Positions 1 through 16,005 of a stretch of 64,000 nucleotides of DNA are shown in pieces; positions within the stretch are counted from its first letter, which is position 1, and every line of letters begins with the position of its first letter. This stretch comes from Byssovorax sp. (GTDB lineage Bacteria > Myxococcota_A > Polyangia > Polyangiales > Polyangiaceae). The notes below the pieces were generated by a model that was given only the letters and a program-made list of their open reading frames with translations, made no database searches and was not told where the DNA came from. The translations under genes were made by a program, and so were the position numbers. Location: contig JANYGI010000026.1 in assembly GCA_025362495.1 (NCBI GenBank), forward strand, positions 130,118-194,117, read 5' to 3'.

Positions 1-704
1 TCGAGCGCCGGCGGCGCGCCCTCGCCGCGCCACTTCTCCCAGACGTCGAGCCCGTAGGTCGCGCCGCTCTCCTTGTCCTTCGCCCACTTCGCGAGGTGAG
101 TCTCGAGGCGCGGCTCGTACTCTTTGAGATCAGCGGCGGTGGGGAGGCGCGCGTAGACCGGGCCGCCGCGCGTGGCGATCCCGTACATGTACGGGAGCTT
201 CTGCGTGGTGTCGGGGCGCCGCGTCGAGGCGCGCACGATCGGGTTGTCGAGATCGCGCGTGGCCTCGGGGCCGAGGCAGACGAAGCCGTACGGCTTGATC
301 TTGCGCCATCCACCGGGGCAGCCGCCCTTGCCGTGCTCGTCCGGGTCCATCTCGATCACGGCGCCGGCGCGGAGATAGCCGACCTTGGTCGCGTTCGGAT
401 CCGGCCGCGCGCGCACCACGGTGAGCATGGCGATCGAGGCCAGGCGCGGCGCGCCCTCGGGGATCGGCGACGGAGGCGTGGACTTGCCGCGCAAGTCGAC
501 GACGGGCGGCCCGTTCGGCGAGGGCGGCGGCGCCGGATCCGGATCGGCGGCGCTGCCCTCGGCCGTCGGGGTGGCGACCGCTGCCGGCGCCGAGCTGTCC
601 GCGGGAGCCTCGGCAGAGAGCCCCGGGGCGGGGCCCGCGGGACGACGACACCCCGGCAGCACCAGGAGCGCGAGGAGCGAGAGTGACCACCGGACGAACG
701 ACAT
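1..704 (-). CDS. Lipoprotein with SH3-like segment (3' end beyond left edge)
   Basis: Only the first 234 codons lie in the window; the gene runs off the left edge. The ATG at 704 gives a signal peptide with a clear lipobox (LPGC, Cys19), so the product should be an anchored lipoprotein. An Ala/Pro-rich linker (about residues 20-75) is followed by a segment reading TVVRARPDP...VGYLRAG...YGFVCLG, which resembles a bacterial SH3-like fold. Inference: Polyangiales proteins with this layout often continue into an L,D-transpeptidase or other cell-wall domain, but that part is not visible. It lies 49 bp downstream of a CDP-alcohol phosphatidyltransferase on the same strand. The existence of the gene is secure; the function is not. 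Confidence 0.7.
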   Translation of the reverse strand, partial: MSFVRWSLSLLALLVLPGCRRPAGPAPGLSAEAPADSSAPAAVATPTAEGSAADPDPAPPPSPNGPPVVDLRGKSTPPSPIPEGAPRLASIAMLTVVRARPDPNATKVGYLRAGAVIEMDPDEHGKGGCPGGWRKIKPYGFVCLGPEATRDLDNPIVRASTRRPDTTQKLPYMYGIATRGGPVYARLPTAADLKEYEPRLETHLAKWAKDKESGATYGLDVWEKWRGEGAPPAL

Positions 705-753
705 CGCCCGAGCAGCTACCCAGAAATGCGAGGCGTCGTCCAGTTTTCGGCGA

Positions 754-1542
754 TCAGCCCTCGGCCCGCGGAGCCTTCGGAAAGCGACCGAAGCGCACCA
801 CGAGGCCGAGCCAGCCGCGCGCCAGGTAGAGCGCGTTGATCGCCACGTAGATCCAGAAGAACGCGTCGAGCCGCCCCGCGAGCGCGAAGATCCAGATGTG
901 GCTCGGGTAGTGATTGAGGAAGCGCAGGAAGGTGAGCGCGAGCTCGGCGACGCGGCCCACGAGTGATCGCTTCGGCCCGCTGCCCTGCGTCTCGTAGAAG
1001 GCCTCGACGGTCACCTCCTTGCCGCTGATCTCCGGGCGTCGCACGAAGTTCGTGAGCGAGATCCCCGAGGCGACGATGATCGTGCCGGCGATCCCCGCGT
1101 AGAGAAAACCGACGTTTCCCGCGGGCCAGAGCGTCAGATCGAGGCTGAGGCCGAGGCCGCCGCCGCGGAAGAGCCGGATCGCGAGCGAGCCGGCGAGCAC
1201 GACGGCCTTGCCCTCGTCGGTGAAGAAATCGAAGAGGTGGCCCTCTTTGGAGGCGATCTTCTTGTGTCGGGCCAGCATCCCGTCGGTGCAGTCGAAGAGG
1301 TAGCTGACCTCGAGCACGCCCGCGGCGATGACGCCGCCGACGAAGGTCGGCAGCGCCGCGAAGAGCCCCGCCGCGACGAGGAAGATGAACAGGTTCAGCA
1401 GCGTCAGCTGGTTCGGCGTGATCGGCGTCGGCGCGAGGATCGCCACCACCCCCGCGGCCAGCGGGCGCATGAGGTAGGTGTTGAAGAGCTGATCGTGCTT
1501 CTTGCGGGTGGCGAGGTAGATCGCCTTGACGGTTCCGAGCAT
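754..1542 (-). CDS. CDP-alcohol phosphatidyltransferase family membrane protein
   Basis: A 262-residue protein with the complete CDP-alcohol phosphotransferase signature D-G-x2-A-R-x8-G-x3-D-x3-D (D87, G88, A91, R92, G101, D105, D109), which binds the CDP-alcohol and the catalytic metal. Hydrophobic segments before and after the motif (about 30-80, 115-160 and 205-250) indicate an inner-membrane enzyme of phospholipid or related polyol-phosphate synthesis. The acceptor alcohol cannot be told from sequence. It differs clearly from the PgsA-like enzyme at 21224-21913. The ATG at 1542 was chosen because it puts the conserved membrane region at the usual distance from the N terminus; upstream in-frame codons overlap the neighbouring lipoprotein gene. 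Same strand as the lipoprotein ending at 1584, so possibly co-transcribed. Confidence 0.85.
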   Translation of the reverse strand: MLGTVKAIYLATRKKHDQLFNTYLMRPLAAGVVAILAPTPITPNQLTLLNLFIFLVAAGLFAALPTFVGGVIAAGVLEVSYLFDCTDGMLARHKKIASKEGHLFDFFTDEGKAVVLAGSLAIRLFRGGGLGLSLDLTLWPAGNVGFLYAGIAGTIIVASGISLTNFVRRPEISGKEVTVEAFYETQGSGPKRSLVGRVAELALTFLRFLNHYPSHIWIFALAGRLDAFFWIYVAINALYLARGWLGLVVRFGRFPKAPRAEG

Positions 1543-1583
1543 CGCGCCGCCGACCTTAGCCGAAGACGCGGCGCGGTCGTCGA

Positions 1584-2174
1584 TCAGTCCGTGCTGCAGT
1601 GCAGCGTGGGGTTCCCCGTCGTGTCGGCCGTGCACGTCATCGGCGCCGTCATGGTGCCGCAGGTCGGGATGCACGCGCACGAGGGCTTGCCGGCGCAGGA
1701 GGCCGGCGCCGGCTCGCAGGAGTAGGAGGAAGTCCCTTCGCCGCCGCCCTTCGAGGGGTCGAAGGACTCGCGGCAGAACTGGCTCCCGACCTCGCAGAAC
1801 TTCTCTCCGCACGCGAACGTCCCGCTCGGCGCCTTGCATTTACCGTTGTTGTCGACGTTGACGCCCGAGAGGGTGGCGCAGCCCTCGCTCATGTACACCG
1901 TCCCGTCGCAGCCGCAGACCTGGTCGCCGTCGGAGCAGGCCGTCCCCTTCTTCATGCAGATGAGCTGGTCCGAGAAGCCGCTGCCGCAGGTGCCGGAGAT
2001 GTCTCGGCAGAACTCGTCGGCGGCGCACGTTTTCGTGCCGCAAGGGGTGGAGGACGAGGTCGCGGTGGAGGTCGTCGCGGCCTGCCCGCCGGTGCCTCCG
2101 GGATCGACGACGGTGGAGCAACCGCTCCCGGCAAAGGTCAGGAACGCGAGCACGAACGAGGTGGTGAGTTTCAT
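1584..2174 (-). CDS. Cys-rich lipoprotein with Kazal-like segment
   Basis: A 196-residue secreted lipoprotein: the ATG at 2174 opens a signal peptide ending in a Gly-Ser-Gly-Cys lipobox. A short Gly/Thr/Ser linker (about 25-45) follows, then about 150 Cys-rich residues. The stretch VCGCDGTVYMSEGCATLSG followed by V-N-V-D-N-N-G-K-C matches the spacing of Kazal-type inhibitor domains (C-x-CDG-x-x-Y-x-x-x-C...C). Family knowledge: such domains inhibit serine proteases or act as disulfide-stabilised binding modules; the target is unknown. It could sit at the outer membrane surface. A 41-bp gap separates it from the phosphatidyltransferase downstream. No partner gene is apparent. Confidence 0.75.
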   Translation of the reverse strand: MKLTTSFVLAFLTFAGSGCSTVVDPGGTGGQAATTSTATSSSTPCGTKTCAADEFCRDISGTCGSGFSDQLICMKKGTACSDGDQVCGCDGTVYMSEGCATLSGVNVDNNGKCKAPSGTFACGEKFCEVGSQFCRESFDPSKGGGEGTSSYSCEPAPASCAGKPSCACIPTCGTMTAPMTCTADTTGNPTLHCSTD

Positions 2175-2310
2175 CGTGAGCCGGCCTGAGCAAGGCGTGG
2201 ACCAGCCTCCAGCGGCGCGCGATCGCGCGCGTTGAACCAGGCCAGCGCGGGGGCACGTGGCACAGAGCGCGACAGGGGCGTCACCGGCCACGAGCGCTCT
2301 GTCGCGCCTC

Positions 2311-2350
2311 GATACACTTGACATCATGTATCTTGATGCGAAGATAGATT
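2311..2350 (+). promoter_or_regulatory. Promoter/operator region of marR-pirin
   Basis: Just upstream of the MarR gene the sequence holds overlapping inverted repeats in an AT-rich patch: GATACA (2311-2316) pairs with TGTATC (2327-2332), CATCA (2322-2326) with TGATG (2334-2338), and TATCTT (2329-2334) with AAGATA (2341-2346). TTGACA at 2318-2323 is a perfect -35 hexamer. The layout fits an autoregulatory MarR operator overlapping a promoter; MarR dimers bind palindromes of about this size. The -10 element is unclear. Confidence 0.5.
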
Positions 2351-2392
2351 CATCATGAACGACGGGGAACAGAGCGGACCTGGAGCTCACCG

Positions 2393-2860
2393 ATGAGCCG
2401 GGCGTCCGAGGCGTCGGGCACGCACCTGTGGCTCGTGCTGATGAAGGCGCACCGCGCGCTCGCGCGTCACGCCGAGGGCAGCATCGAGGCGGCCGGGATC
2501 GGCCTCTCCGATTTCGCCACGCTCGAGCTGCTGCTCCACAAGGGCCCCCAGCCGGTGAACGAGATCGGCCGCCGCATCAACCTCACGAGCGGCTCGATCA
2601 CCTCCGCCGTCGACCGCCTCGAGCAGCGCGGCCTCGTGGCTCGCGGCTTCGATCCCGACGATCGCCGGGCCCGCATCGTGCGGCTGACCGCGGAGGGAGA
2701 GGCGCTGATCACCGAGGTGTTCAGCGGCCACAAGAAGGCCATGGACAGCGCGGCGAGCGGCCTCTCGAAGGCCGACCGCGCCACGCTCATCGATCTACTG
2801 AAACGGCTCGGCATCTCGGCCGAGGAACGATTCGAAGCAAGAGGGCATGATCATGACTGA
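2393..2860 (+). CDS. MarR family transcriptional regulator
   Basis: A 155-residue winged-helix regulator. The region around residues 45-100 (LLHKGPQPVNEIGRRINLTS, then the recognition helix SITSAVDRLEQRGLV and the wing R-G-F-D-P-D-D-R-R-A) is typical MarR: the DxRxx wing motif is present as DPDDRRAR. Start ATG 2393 has a GGAG Shine-Dalgarno at 2382-2385. Its last codons overlap the start of the pirin gene, so the two are translationally coupled. MarR-pirin pairs are a recurring arrangement in which the regulator represses both genes and responds to phenolic or oxidative signals; the ligand here is unknown. Autoregulation through the palindromes at 2311-2346 is likely. Confidence 0.9.
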   Translation: MSRASEASGTHLWLVLMKAHRALARHAEGSIEAAGIGLSDFATLELLLHKGPQPVNEIGRRINLTSGSITSAVDRLEQRGLVARGFDPDDRRARIVRLTAEGEALITEVFSGHKKAMDSAASGLSKADRATLIDLLKRLGISAEERFEARGHDHD

Positions 2861-3761
2861 CATCGTCGTCGAGCGCGCCGGGGCATCCACCGGCGAGGCA
2901 TCCTCCTCCGGCGAGCCACGCGCGCTCCCGCAGATCGAGACAGCCGCGCGGGAGCCGCGCAAAATCGTGCACCGCACGCGCGGGAGCAAGCACGGTCCGA
3001 TCATCCGCCTCGTGAGCCCGGGCGACGTCGGCGAGCTGATCAAGCCGTTCGTCTTCCTCGATCTCTTCGAGATGGACCGGGCCGGCGGCGGCGGCTTCGG
3101 CTGGCATCCCCACTCGGGGATCGCGACGCTGACTGTGCTGATCGAGGGCGCGGCCCGCTACGAGGAGACCACCGGCGTGAAGGGCGTGCTCCCTCCCGGA
3201 GGTGTGGAGTGGATGCGCGCCGGCAACGGCGTCTGGCACACCGGTGGTCCGGGCGACGCTGGACGGGTCCTCGGGTTTCAGCTCTGGGTCGCGCTGCCGC
3301 CGGAGCTCGAGAACGGCCCCGCGGCGAGCCATTACGTGCAGCCCGACGACGTGCCCGTCGAGGGGCCGGCGCGGGTGATCCTCGGCCGGCACGGAGCCGC
3401 GGTGAGCCCGATCGCCGCGCCGCCGACGATGAATTACCTCGTCGTCACGCTGAAGGCCGGCGAGCGCTGGACGTACCAGCCGCCCGCGGGCCATGCCGTG
3501 GCCTGGATCGCGTTGCACCAGGGCACGGTCCTCACGCCCGCGCCCGTGTCGAAGGGCGAGCTCGCGGTCTTCGAGGCGTCGGACGACGCGATCGATTTCG
3601 TCGCCGAGGGCGACACAGCCTTCGTGCTCGGCTCGGCGATCCCGCACGAGCACGACCTCGTGCTCGGCCGGCACTCGGTGCACACCAGCGCCGACGCGCT
3701 GAGCAAGGGTGTGGCCGAGATCCGCAGGATCGGCGAGCGAGAGCTCGGGATCCGCTATTGA
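2853..3761 (+). CDS. Pirin family cupin protein
   Basis: A 302-residue two-cupin pirin. The N-terminal cupin carries the metal-ligand pair H85-x-H87 (GWHPHSG) and the third His, H129, in MRAGNGVWHTG. In human pirin the fourth ligand is a Glu two residues after the third His (HxE); here that position is Gly131, so the metal site may be altered or metal-free. Bacterial pirins can act as quercetin 2,3-dioxygenases or as redox-sensing cofactors; no substrate can be assigned. ATG 2853 is preferred over ATG 2847 because the GAGGG at about 2840-2845 is then correctly spaced. The start overlaps the end of the MarR gene by 8 bp. Confidence 0.88.
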   Translation: MTDIVVERAGASTGEASSSGEPRALPQIETAAREPRKIVHRTRGSKHGPIIRLVSPGDVGELIKPFVFLDLFEMDRAGGGGFGWHPHSGIATLTVLIEGAARYEETTGVKGVLPPGGVEWMRAGNGVWHTGGPGDAGRVLGFQLWVALPPELENGPAASHYVQPDDVPVEGPARVILGRHGAAVSPIAAPPTMNYLVVTLKAGERWTYQPPAGHAVAWIALHQGTVLTPAPVSKGELAVFEASDDAIDFVAEGDTAFVLGSAIPHEHDLVLGRHSVHTSADALSKGVAEIRRIGERELGIRY

Positions 3762-3846
3762 TGGGCGGGTGAAGGACGACCGATCGGGCCAGCTCGTCGG
3801 CGGCTCCGCGTCGCCTGCCCGGCGCGGACGCGCTACCGTGGCGGCG

Positions 3847-8145
<4,299 letters not shown>

Positions 8146-8221
8146 TCGGGGTCGGGGCGCCGCGCCACGGGGGCCGGGCGGTGTCAGCACGAAAATGGTC
8201 CTGAAGAAAGAGCCGAGTCCC

Positions 8222-8731
8222 ATGCAAAAAATCATCAACGCCGCGCTCCTCGGAACCTTGCTCGCTGGATGCCAGCTCGCGCCCCCGAAGGATCTCGTCG
8301 GGTATCTGAACCTCCACCCGTTTCTCAACCAGCATGGCGAGCAGTTCCAGGTCACCGAAACAGCGCTCGTGAGCCCCAACACGCAGCTCTCGCGCGAGGA
8401 AGGCGTGCTCCGTGGCTGGACGTACGGCGAGCCGCTCGAACTGCGCGTCGAAGGCGACGTGATCAAGGGCTCGCGCGGCCCGATGCCCGTCGAGCTCCAC
8501 GTCGCGCGCGAAGGCGACGCCGTCGTCGCGCGCGGGATGTACGGCGGCCGGCTGGCCGATCTGGCGATGTGCTCTTCGTCATCCGAGCCGACGACCGCGC
8601 CCGGCGAGGTCGAGTCCCTCAACGGAAAGCGGGTCTGCATCCTCGACAACACGAAGACGGTCGTGAGGATGTTCAAGCAGATGGGCGACGCTCCGGCGAT
8701 GGCGATGCTCGTGGCCGCCTATTATCGCTGA
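8222..8731 (+). CDS. Hypothetical lipoprotein
   Basis: A 169-residue protein starting with a compact signal peptide and lipobox LLAGC (Cys17), so probably membrane-anchored. The mature part is mixed alpha/beta without a recognised domain; GVLRGWTYGEPLELRVEGD and the ELHVAREGDAVVARG stretch suggest beta strands. Two Cys residues (about 119 and 139) could form a disulfide. ATG 8222 is preceded by a purine-rich AAGAAAGAG. The gene follows lhr by 76 bp on the same strand and ends just before a strong hairpin. I do not recognise the family. Confidence 0.75.
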   Translation: MQKIINAALLGTLLAGCQLAPPKDLVGYLNLHPFLNQHGEQFQVTETALVSPNTQLSREEGVLRGWTYGEPLELRVEGDVIKGSRGPMPVELHVAREGDAVVARGMYGGRLADLAMCSSSSEPTTAPGEVESLNGKRVCILDNTKTVVRMFKQMGDAPAMAMLVAAYYR

Positions 8732-8738
8732 GACAGGC

Positions 8739-8762
8739 TGGCTCCCGGGAGACCGGGAGCCA
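8739..8762. terminator. Hairpin between convergent genes (bidirectional terminator candidate)
   Basis: TGGCTCCCGG-GAGA-CCGGGAGCCA is a perfect 10-bp stem with a GAGA tetraloop, 8 bp after the stop of the plus-strand lipoprotein gene and 20 bp after the stop of the minus-strand gene ending at 8783. No clear U-tract follows on either strand, as is common in high-GC genomes. Confidence 0.65.
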
Positions 8763-8782
8763 CGGTGTTCACCGGTCGACGC

Positions 8783-10651
8783 TCACTTGGGGACCGGGAC
8801 GACGACCACCTGATTGATGGACTGCACGCTCGCCCCGGCCGGGTACGCGTAGCTCACGGCCTGGGAGAAGAAGCCGCTCCCGCCGCCGAACGTGCCGCCG
8901 GCCTCGGCCGTGCCCCAGCCCCAGATCGTGAGCCCGAACGGGGCGTCGCTGTGGATCTCGTGACGGCCGTTGTCGCAGCCGTTCTGCGAGGCGAAGTTGT
9001 GGCGCACCAGATCGATGCGCGCGTACTCGTGCTCACCCGAGCTGTCGGCCGGGAGCCATCCGGTGATGAGCCCGGCGCAGTCGAGCTTCACGTCCTTGAA
9101 GCCGGAGGCCGTCTTGTTGCGCACGAGCACAAGGTTCGTCTCGGGGTACGTCGGATCGGTGAAGAACACGTACGACGAGAGGTACTGTTGCGCGGGGATG
9201 ACGTTGACGAACTCCGGATCTCCGCGGCAGTCGTCGGCGGTGGGGTTCACCTCCTGACAGCCCGTCATGTACGCGGACATGTAGAACGGGTGATCGGCGT
9301 CCTGGCTCTTGATGGTGAAGGGCCCCGCGGCGCGGAACTCGGCCACCTGGCCCACGCCGAGCGTCAGCGGAGCGTTCGCGGGGGCGGAGGGCTCGTATTT
9401 GAGCGTGGTCCCGGCCACGGCGCCGACGAGCCGCCACGGGGGCGACTCTTCCATGCCGTCGAATCGGTTGCGATAGCGGACGGCGACGTACTCGTGGCCA
9501 AGGGCCTTGATCGGCGGGATCTGCTGGTGGGCGGAGTCGCAGGCGAACTCGTTCACGTCGACGCTGAGGCACGTGGCGGCGCCCCAGAGGCCGATGGGCT
9601 TGTTGGACTGGATCGGGCTGCCAATCAGCTCTTCGTCCTGGGTGAACTGGAGGATCTGCCCGCGGTCGAGGTTGTACGTTTGCGGGACTCCCTTGCTCGT
9701 CCCGAGGACGCCGTTGCCGCCCTGGATCGCGGCCGTCGGGCTGATGGTGACCGTGGTGCCGTCCTCGGCCGCCACGATGTCGATGGAGGGCTGGGCTTCG
9801 GCCGCGATCTGGCTCTTGCGGAAGGCGTCGACGGCGATGTAGTTCGTATCCCAGACCGAGGTCGGGAGCAGCAGAGTCGCGCTGGTGGCCGCGCTCTGGC
9901 CGCCGCCGTACGGGAAGATGTCATACGCGACGACGGGCGCCGACGTGGCGATGTGGAACGCCGAGCCGATCCCCGTGCCGTGGACCGCCGCGTCCGTCGT
10001 GGTGAATCCGGGCGTGATCCCCGGCGGACAGCCCACCAGCGTCGAACCGAAGCGAGCGAGGAACAGAATGGCCACCTGGCCCGGGGGGAGCTGGCCGCCC
10101 GGGAGAGTGGCATACGTGAGCGACTGGCCTGCTCCCGAGGGGATCCGCGCGAAGCTGGACACGTCGAGCGACTGGCCGGCTCGCTCGACCGTGATGCTGA
10201 CCGGCAGCGTCCAGGTGTTGGCGATGTACGCGGCGAAGCACGAGCCGGCCGCAGCGTCGATGATGTCGGGATCGACGCTGTAGTAGTCGCAGCCGATCGA
10301 TCCCTTGTTGATCTTGGCGCTCTCGCACGCGGGGACGCAGCCGTTCGCCCCGCAGCCTTGATCCGGCGCGCACGTGGAGAGCGTGTTCCCGTTGCAGTCG
10401 ATCACGGTGTGGAGATCGCTGGAGCAGTGCGAGGCGCACCCGCCGCCCACGCCGGTGCTGGTGGTGATGAAGATCGATCCGCCGGCGCCGCCGGGGCCCG
10501 AGGCGTTGCCGCCGGCGCCCCCCGAGCCAGGGCCCGACGCGACGCTGGAGGTCTGAAAGGTGCCGCTGCCCGGCGTCGCCGAGCATGCCGCGAACCCGAC
10601 CGCGGCGACGCCGAGGCTCACGAACGCGAGTGGAAATAGTCCAAGCTTCAT
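8783..10651 (-). CDS. IgGFc-binding-domain secreted lipoprotein
   Basis: A 622-residue exported protein. Start ATG 10651 follows a GGGAG ribosome site and opens a signal peptide ending in a FAAC lipobox. A Gly/Ser/Ala linker (about 25-60) leads to a Cys-rich patch (CASHCSSDLHTVIDCNGN...CAPDQGCGANGC, about 68-105), then a long region (about 120-600) that matches the IgGFc-binding-protein N-terminal family abundant in myxobacteria: C-x-F-x-A-Y-I-A-N-T-W, ATLLLPTSVWDTNY, EDGTTVTISP, then a second half with FTIKSQDADHPFYMSAYMTG and GLTIWGWGTAEA. The family is beta-rich and predicted extracellular; adhesion is often proposed but not shown here. Divergent from the cytochrome gene at 10731 across 79 bp. 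Confidence 0.85.
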   Translation of the reverse strand: MKLGLFPLAFVSLGVAAVGFAACSATPGSGTFQTSSVASGPGSGGAGGNASGPGGAGGSIFITTSTGVGGGCASHCSSDLHTVIDCNGNTLSTCAPDQGCGANGCVPACESAKINKGSIGCDYYSVDPDIIDAAAGSCFAAYIANTWTLPVSITVERAGQSLDVSSFARIPSGAGQSLTYATLPGGQLPPGQVAILFLARFGSTLVGCPPGITPGFTTTDAAVHGTGIGSAFHIATSAPVVAYDIFPYGGGQSAATSATLLLPTSVWDTNYIAVDAFRKSQIAAEAQPSIDIVAAEDGTTVTISPTAAIQGGNGVLGTSKGVPQTYNLDRGQILQFTQDEELIGSPIQSNKPIGLWGAATCLSVDVNEFACDSAHQQIPPIKALGHEYVAVRYRNRFDGMEESPPWRLVGAVAGTTLKYEPSAPANAPLTLGVGQVAEFRAAGPFTIKSQDADHPFYMSAYMTGCQEVNPTADDCRGDPEFVNVIPAQQYLSSYVFFTDPTYPETNLVLVRNKTASGFKDVKLDCAGLITGWLPADSSGEHEYARIDLVRHNFASQNGCDNGRHEIHSDAPFGLTIWGWGTAEAGGTFGGGSGFFSQAVSYAYPAGASVQSINQVVVVPVPK

Positions 10652-10730
10652 TGCGATCTCCCGGGCAACCCGCCCCGCGCCGAGTCTATACGCTCGCGTC
10701 GGCGCGATCGACGACGTTGACCGACGGGGA

Positions 10731-12809
10731 ATGCGCGGCGCGCGGACCAGCGTTCCTCGCGCCGTGAAATCCTCACCCGCTCTGGTCTCGCTCGGCCTCG
10801 TGATCGCTCTCGCGGCGGGGTGCCGCTCTCGAAGTGAGGCGCCGACCGCGGAGCCTGCGGCCAGCGGCGTCGCGGCGTCGACGAGCGCCTCGGCCAGCGC
10901 CGCGCCGACGGACGCCCCGCATCGCGTCGGCGTTCGCGTGCGAGAAGGCAACGCGCTCGCGCGCAGCGCCGGGGACGACGCGCTCTTCCTCGCCGATGAA
11001 GATCACCACGTTCTCCGGCGGATCCCGCACGATCCCGAGGTCCCCGCCGCCGCGCTGCCGCTGCCCGGCGCGCCGGCGCAGGTGCTCGTGCTCGACGATC
11101 GGATCCTCGTCACGGTGCGCGATCCCGGGCTGCTGTTGATCCTTCGCTACGCGCCCGCGACGGGCTTCGTCGAGCTCGCGCGGGTGCCGCTCCCGGACGA
11201 CGCGTGGGGCGTCGCCGTGACGCCCGACGAGAGCCTCGCGCTGGTGACCTCGGCGTGGACGCATCAGGTGTCGGCCGTCGATCTCGCGACCGCGAAGAAG
11301 CGCTGGTCGATCGATGTACCGCGCGAGCCGCGCGCCGTGGTGATCCGCGAGGACGGGGCGGGCGCGTACGTCACGCACCTCGTCGGCCCGGACCTCACGC
11401 GGGTCTTCGATCTCGACAAACCCACGCCGCGCTCGGCGCCGCTCGTGCTCGCCGCCGCGCCGCATCGCGCTCCGCCGGGGCGGGTACTCGACGCGTCGCT
11501 CGCCTACTCGGCCGTGCTCGTCGACGCCGGAGAGCGGCTGCTCGTGCCGCGCCACGCGCTCGGCGCCATCGGCGCCAACGTCTGGTACGGGTCGCCGACG
11601 GTAGACGTGATGCTCACCAAGGACGACAGCGCGCTCGCGCCGCCGCACGACGAGGCCGCGCTCGCGCAGTCGCTGGGCGACGTCAGCGCCGCGTACCGGA
11701 GCAGCGGAGAGAGCCGCTTCGCCGATCCGATCGAGGCCGGGCCGGAGCAGGAGATCGCGCAGCCGCGCGCGGCGGTGTACCTTCGGACGCGGGCCTCGAT
11801 CCTGATCGCGCCCGAGGGGCGAGATCGCCTGTTCGAGCTCGACGCGCTGGCCCTCGATCCGGTGCGCAGCCGGCGCGCGGCGATCGCCCTCGGCGGCGGC
11901 TGCTCGGCGCCGACGGGGCTCGCCGTCTCCGCGGACGAGAGCACCGCCTACGTGTTCTGCCGGGGCTCGTACACGCTGGCGACCGTGCACCTGCACGAAG
12001 GCGATTCGAAGACGCCGCGGCTCGAGTCGGCGCGCATCGTCGAGGACGCGCTCCCCGAGGCGGCGGCCCTGGGGCGGCGCATCTTCTACGACGCGGCGGA
12101 CACGGCCTTCAGCGGGGGCCTCGCCTGCTCCGGCTGCCACCCCGAGGGCCGCGACGACGGCCACACGTACTACGAGGCCAACGTCGGCGCGGGCACGAAC
12201 AACTTCCTCGGCTTGCCCGAGAACGCGGACGGGACCTCACCCAACGACGGTGGCTATGCGCGTCAGACTCCGATGCTCGCCGGCCGCGTCGGCGCCCAGG
12301 GGCCGTATGGCTGGCACGCCCAGGACAAGGACCTGTTCTACCGGCTGCGCGCGGGCGTCGAGCTCCACCGCTGGCAGGGCAACACCGGCGGGCTCAGCTA
12401 CGATTACCGCCCCAAGCTCAATGCGCTGATGGCATTCGTGCGCACCGGGCTCGTGCCGCCGCCGCGGACGCGCCGCGAGCTCACCGCCGCCGAGGCGCAG
12501 GGCAAAGCCATCTTCGAGAGCCCCGAGACGCGCTGTGCGAGCTGCCATGTGCCGGCGACCGAGTACACCGATCGCACGGCGTACCCGCTCGCGGCGATGC
12601 CGACGTTGAAGGGGTTCCAGGAGGAGAAGGCCCGGGATTTCAAGACCCCCTCGCTGCTGTCGGTCGGCGGCACCGCGCCGTATTTTCACGACGGCAGCGT
12701 CGCCACGCTCGAGCAGGTCATCGACTTCAACCACGATCGGATGGGCAAGACGAACCAGCTCACGAAGGGCGAACGGGTCGCCCTCGTGGCTTTTCTGCGG
12801 ACGCTTTGA
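10731..12809 (+). CDS. Beta-propeller / di-haem cytochrome c peroxidase-like lipoprotein
   Basis: A 692-residue exported protein with an N-terminal signal and lipobox LAAGC (Cys32), a YncE-like repeat region (about 80-430; repeated V-L-V-L-D-D-R, G-V-A-V-T-P-D-E-S-L-A-L-V-T), and a C-terminal cytochrome region with two c-type haem sites, CSGCH (about 466) and CASCH (about 603). This matches the MauG / cytochrome c peroxidase-like proteins in which a propeller precedes two haem domains; TPTLKGFQEEK...TPSLLSVGGTAPYFHDGS is the usual distal region of that family. Likely periplasmic redox function; the substrate is unknown. ATG 10731 has GGGGA directly adjacent; GTG 10764 is an alternative that keeps the signal peptide. 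Confidence 0.82.
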   Translation: MRGARTSVPRAVKSSPALVSLGLVIALAAGCRSRSEAPTAEPAASGVAASTSASASAAPTDAPHRVGVRVREGNALARSAGDDALFLADEDHHVLRRIPHDPEVPAAALPLPGAPAQVLVLDDRILVTVRDPGLLLILRYAPATGFVELARVPLPDDAWGVAVTPDESLALVTSAWTHQVSAVDLATAKKRWSIDVPREPRAVVIREDGAGAYVTHLVGPDLTRVFDLDKPTPRSAPLVLAAAPHRAPPGRVLDASLAYSAVLVDAGERLLVPRHALGAIGANVWYGSPTVDVMLTKDDSALAPPHDEAALAQSLGDVSAAYRSSGESRFADPIEAGPEQEIAQPRAAVYLRTRASILIAPEGRDRLFELDALALDPVRSRRAAIALGGGCSAPTGLAVSADESTAYVFCRGSYTLATVHLHEGDSKTPRLESARIVEDALPEAAALGRRIFYDAADTAFSGGLACSGCHPEGRDDGHTYYEANVGAGTNNFLGLPENADGTSPNDGGYARQTPMLAGRVGAQGPYGWHAQDKDLFYRLRAGVELHRWQGNTGGLSYDYRPKLNALMAFVRTGLVPPPRTRRELTAAEAQGKAIFESPETRCASCHVPATEYTDRTAYPLAAMPTLKGFQEEKARDFKTPSLLSVGGTAPYFHDGSVATLEQVIDFNHDRMGKTNQLTKGERVALVAFLRTL

Positions 12810-12816
12810 AGCGCGG

Positions 12817-15996
<3,180 letters not shown>

Positions 15997-16005
15997 GGGA
16001 CGACC

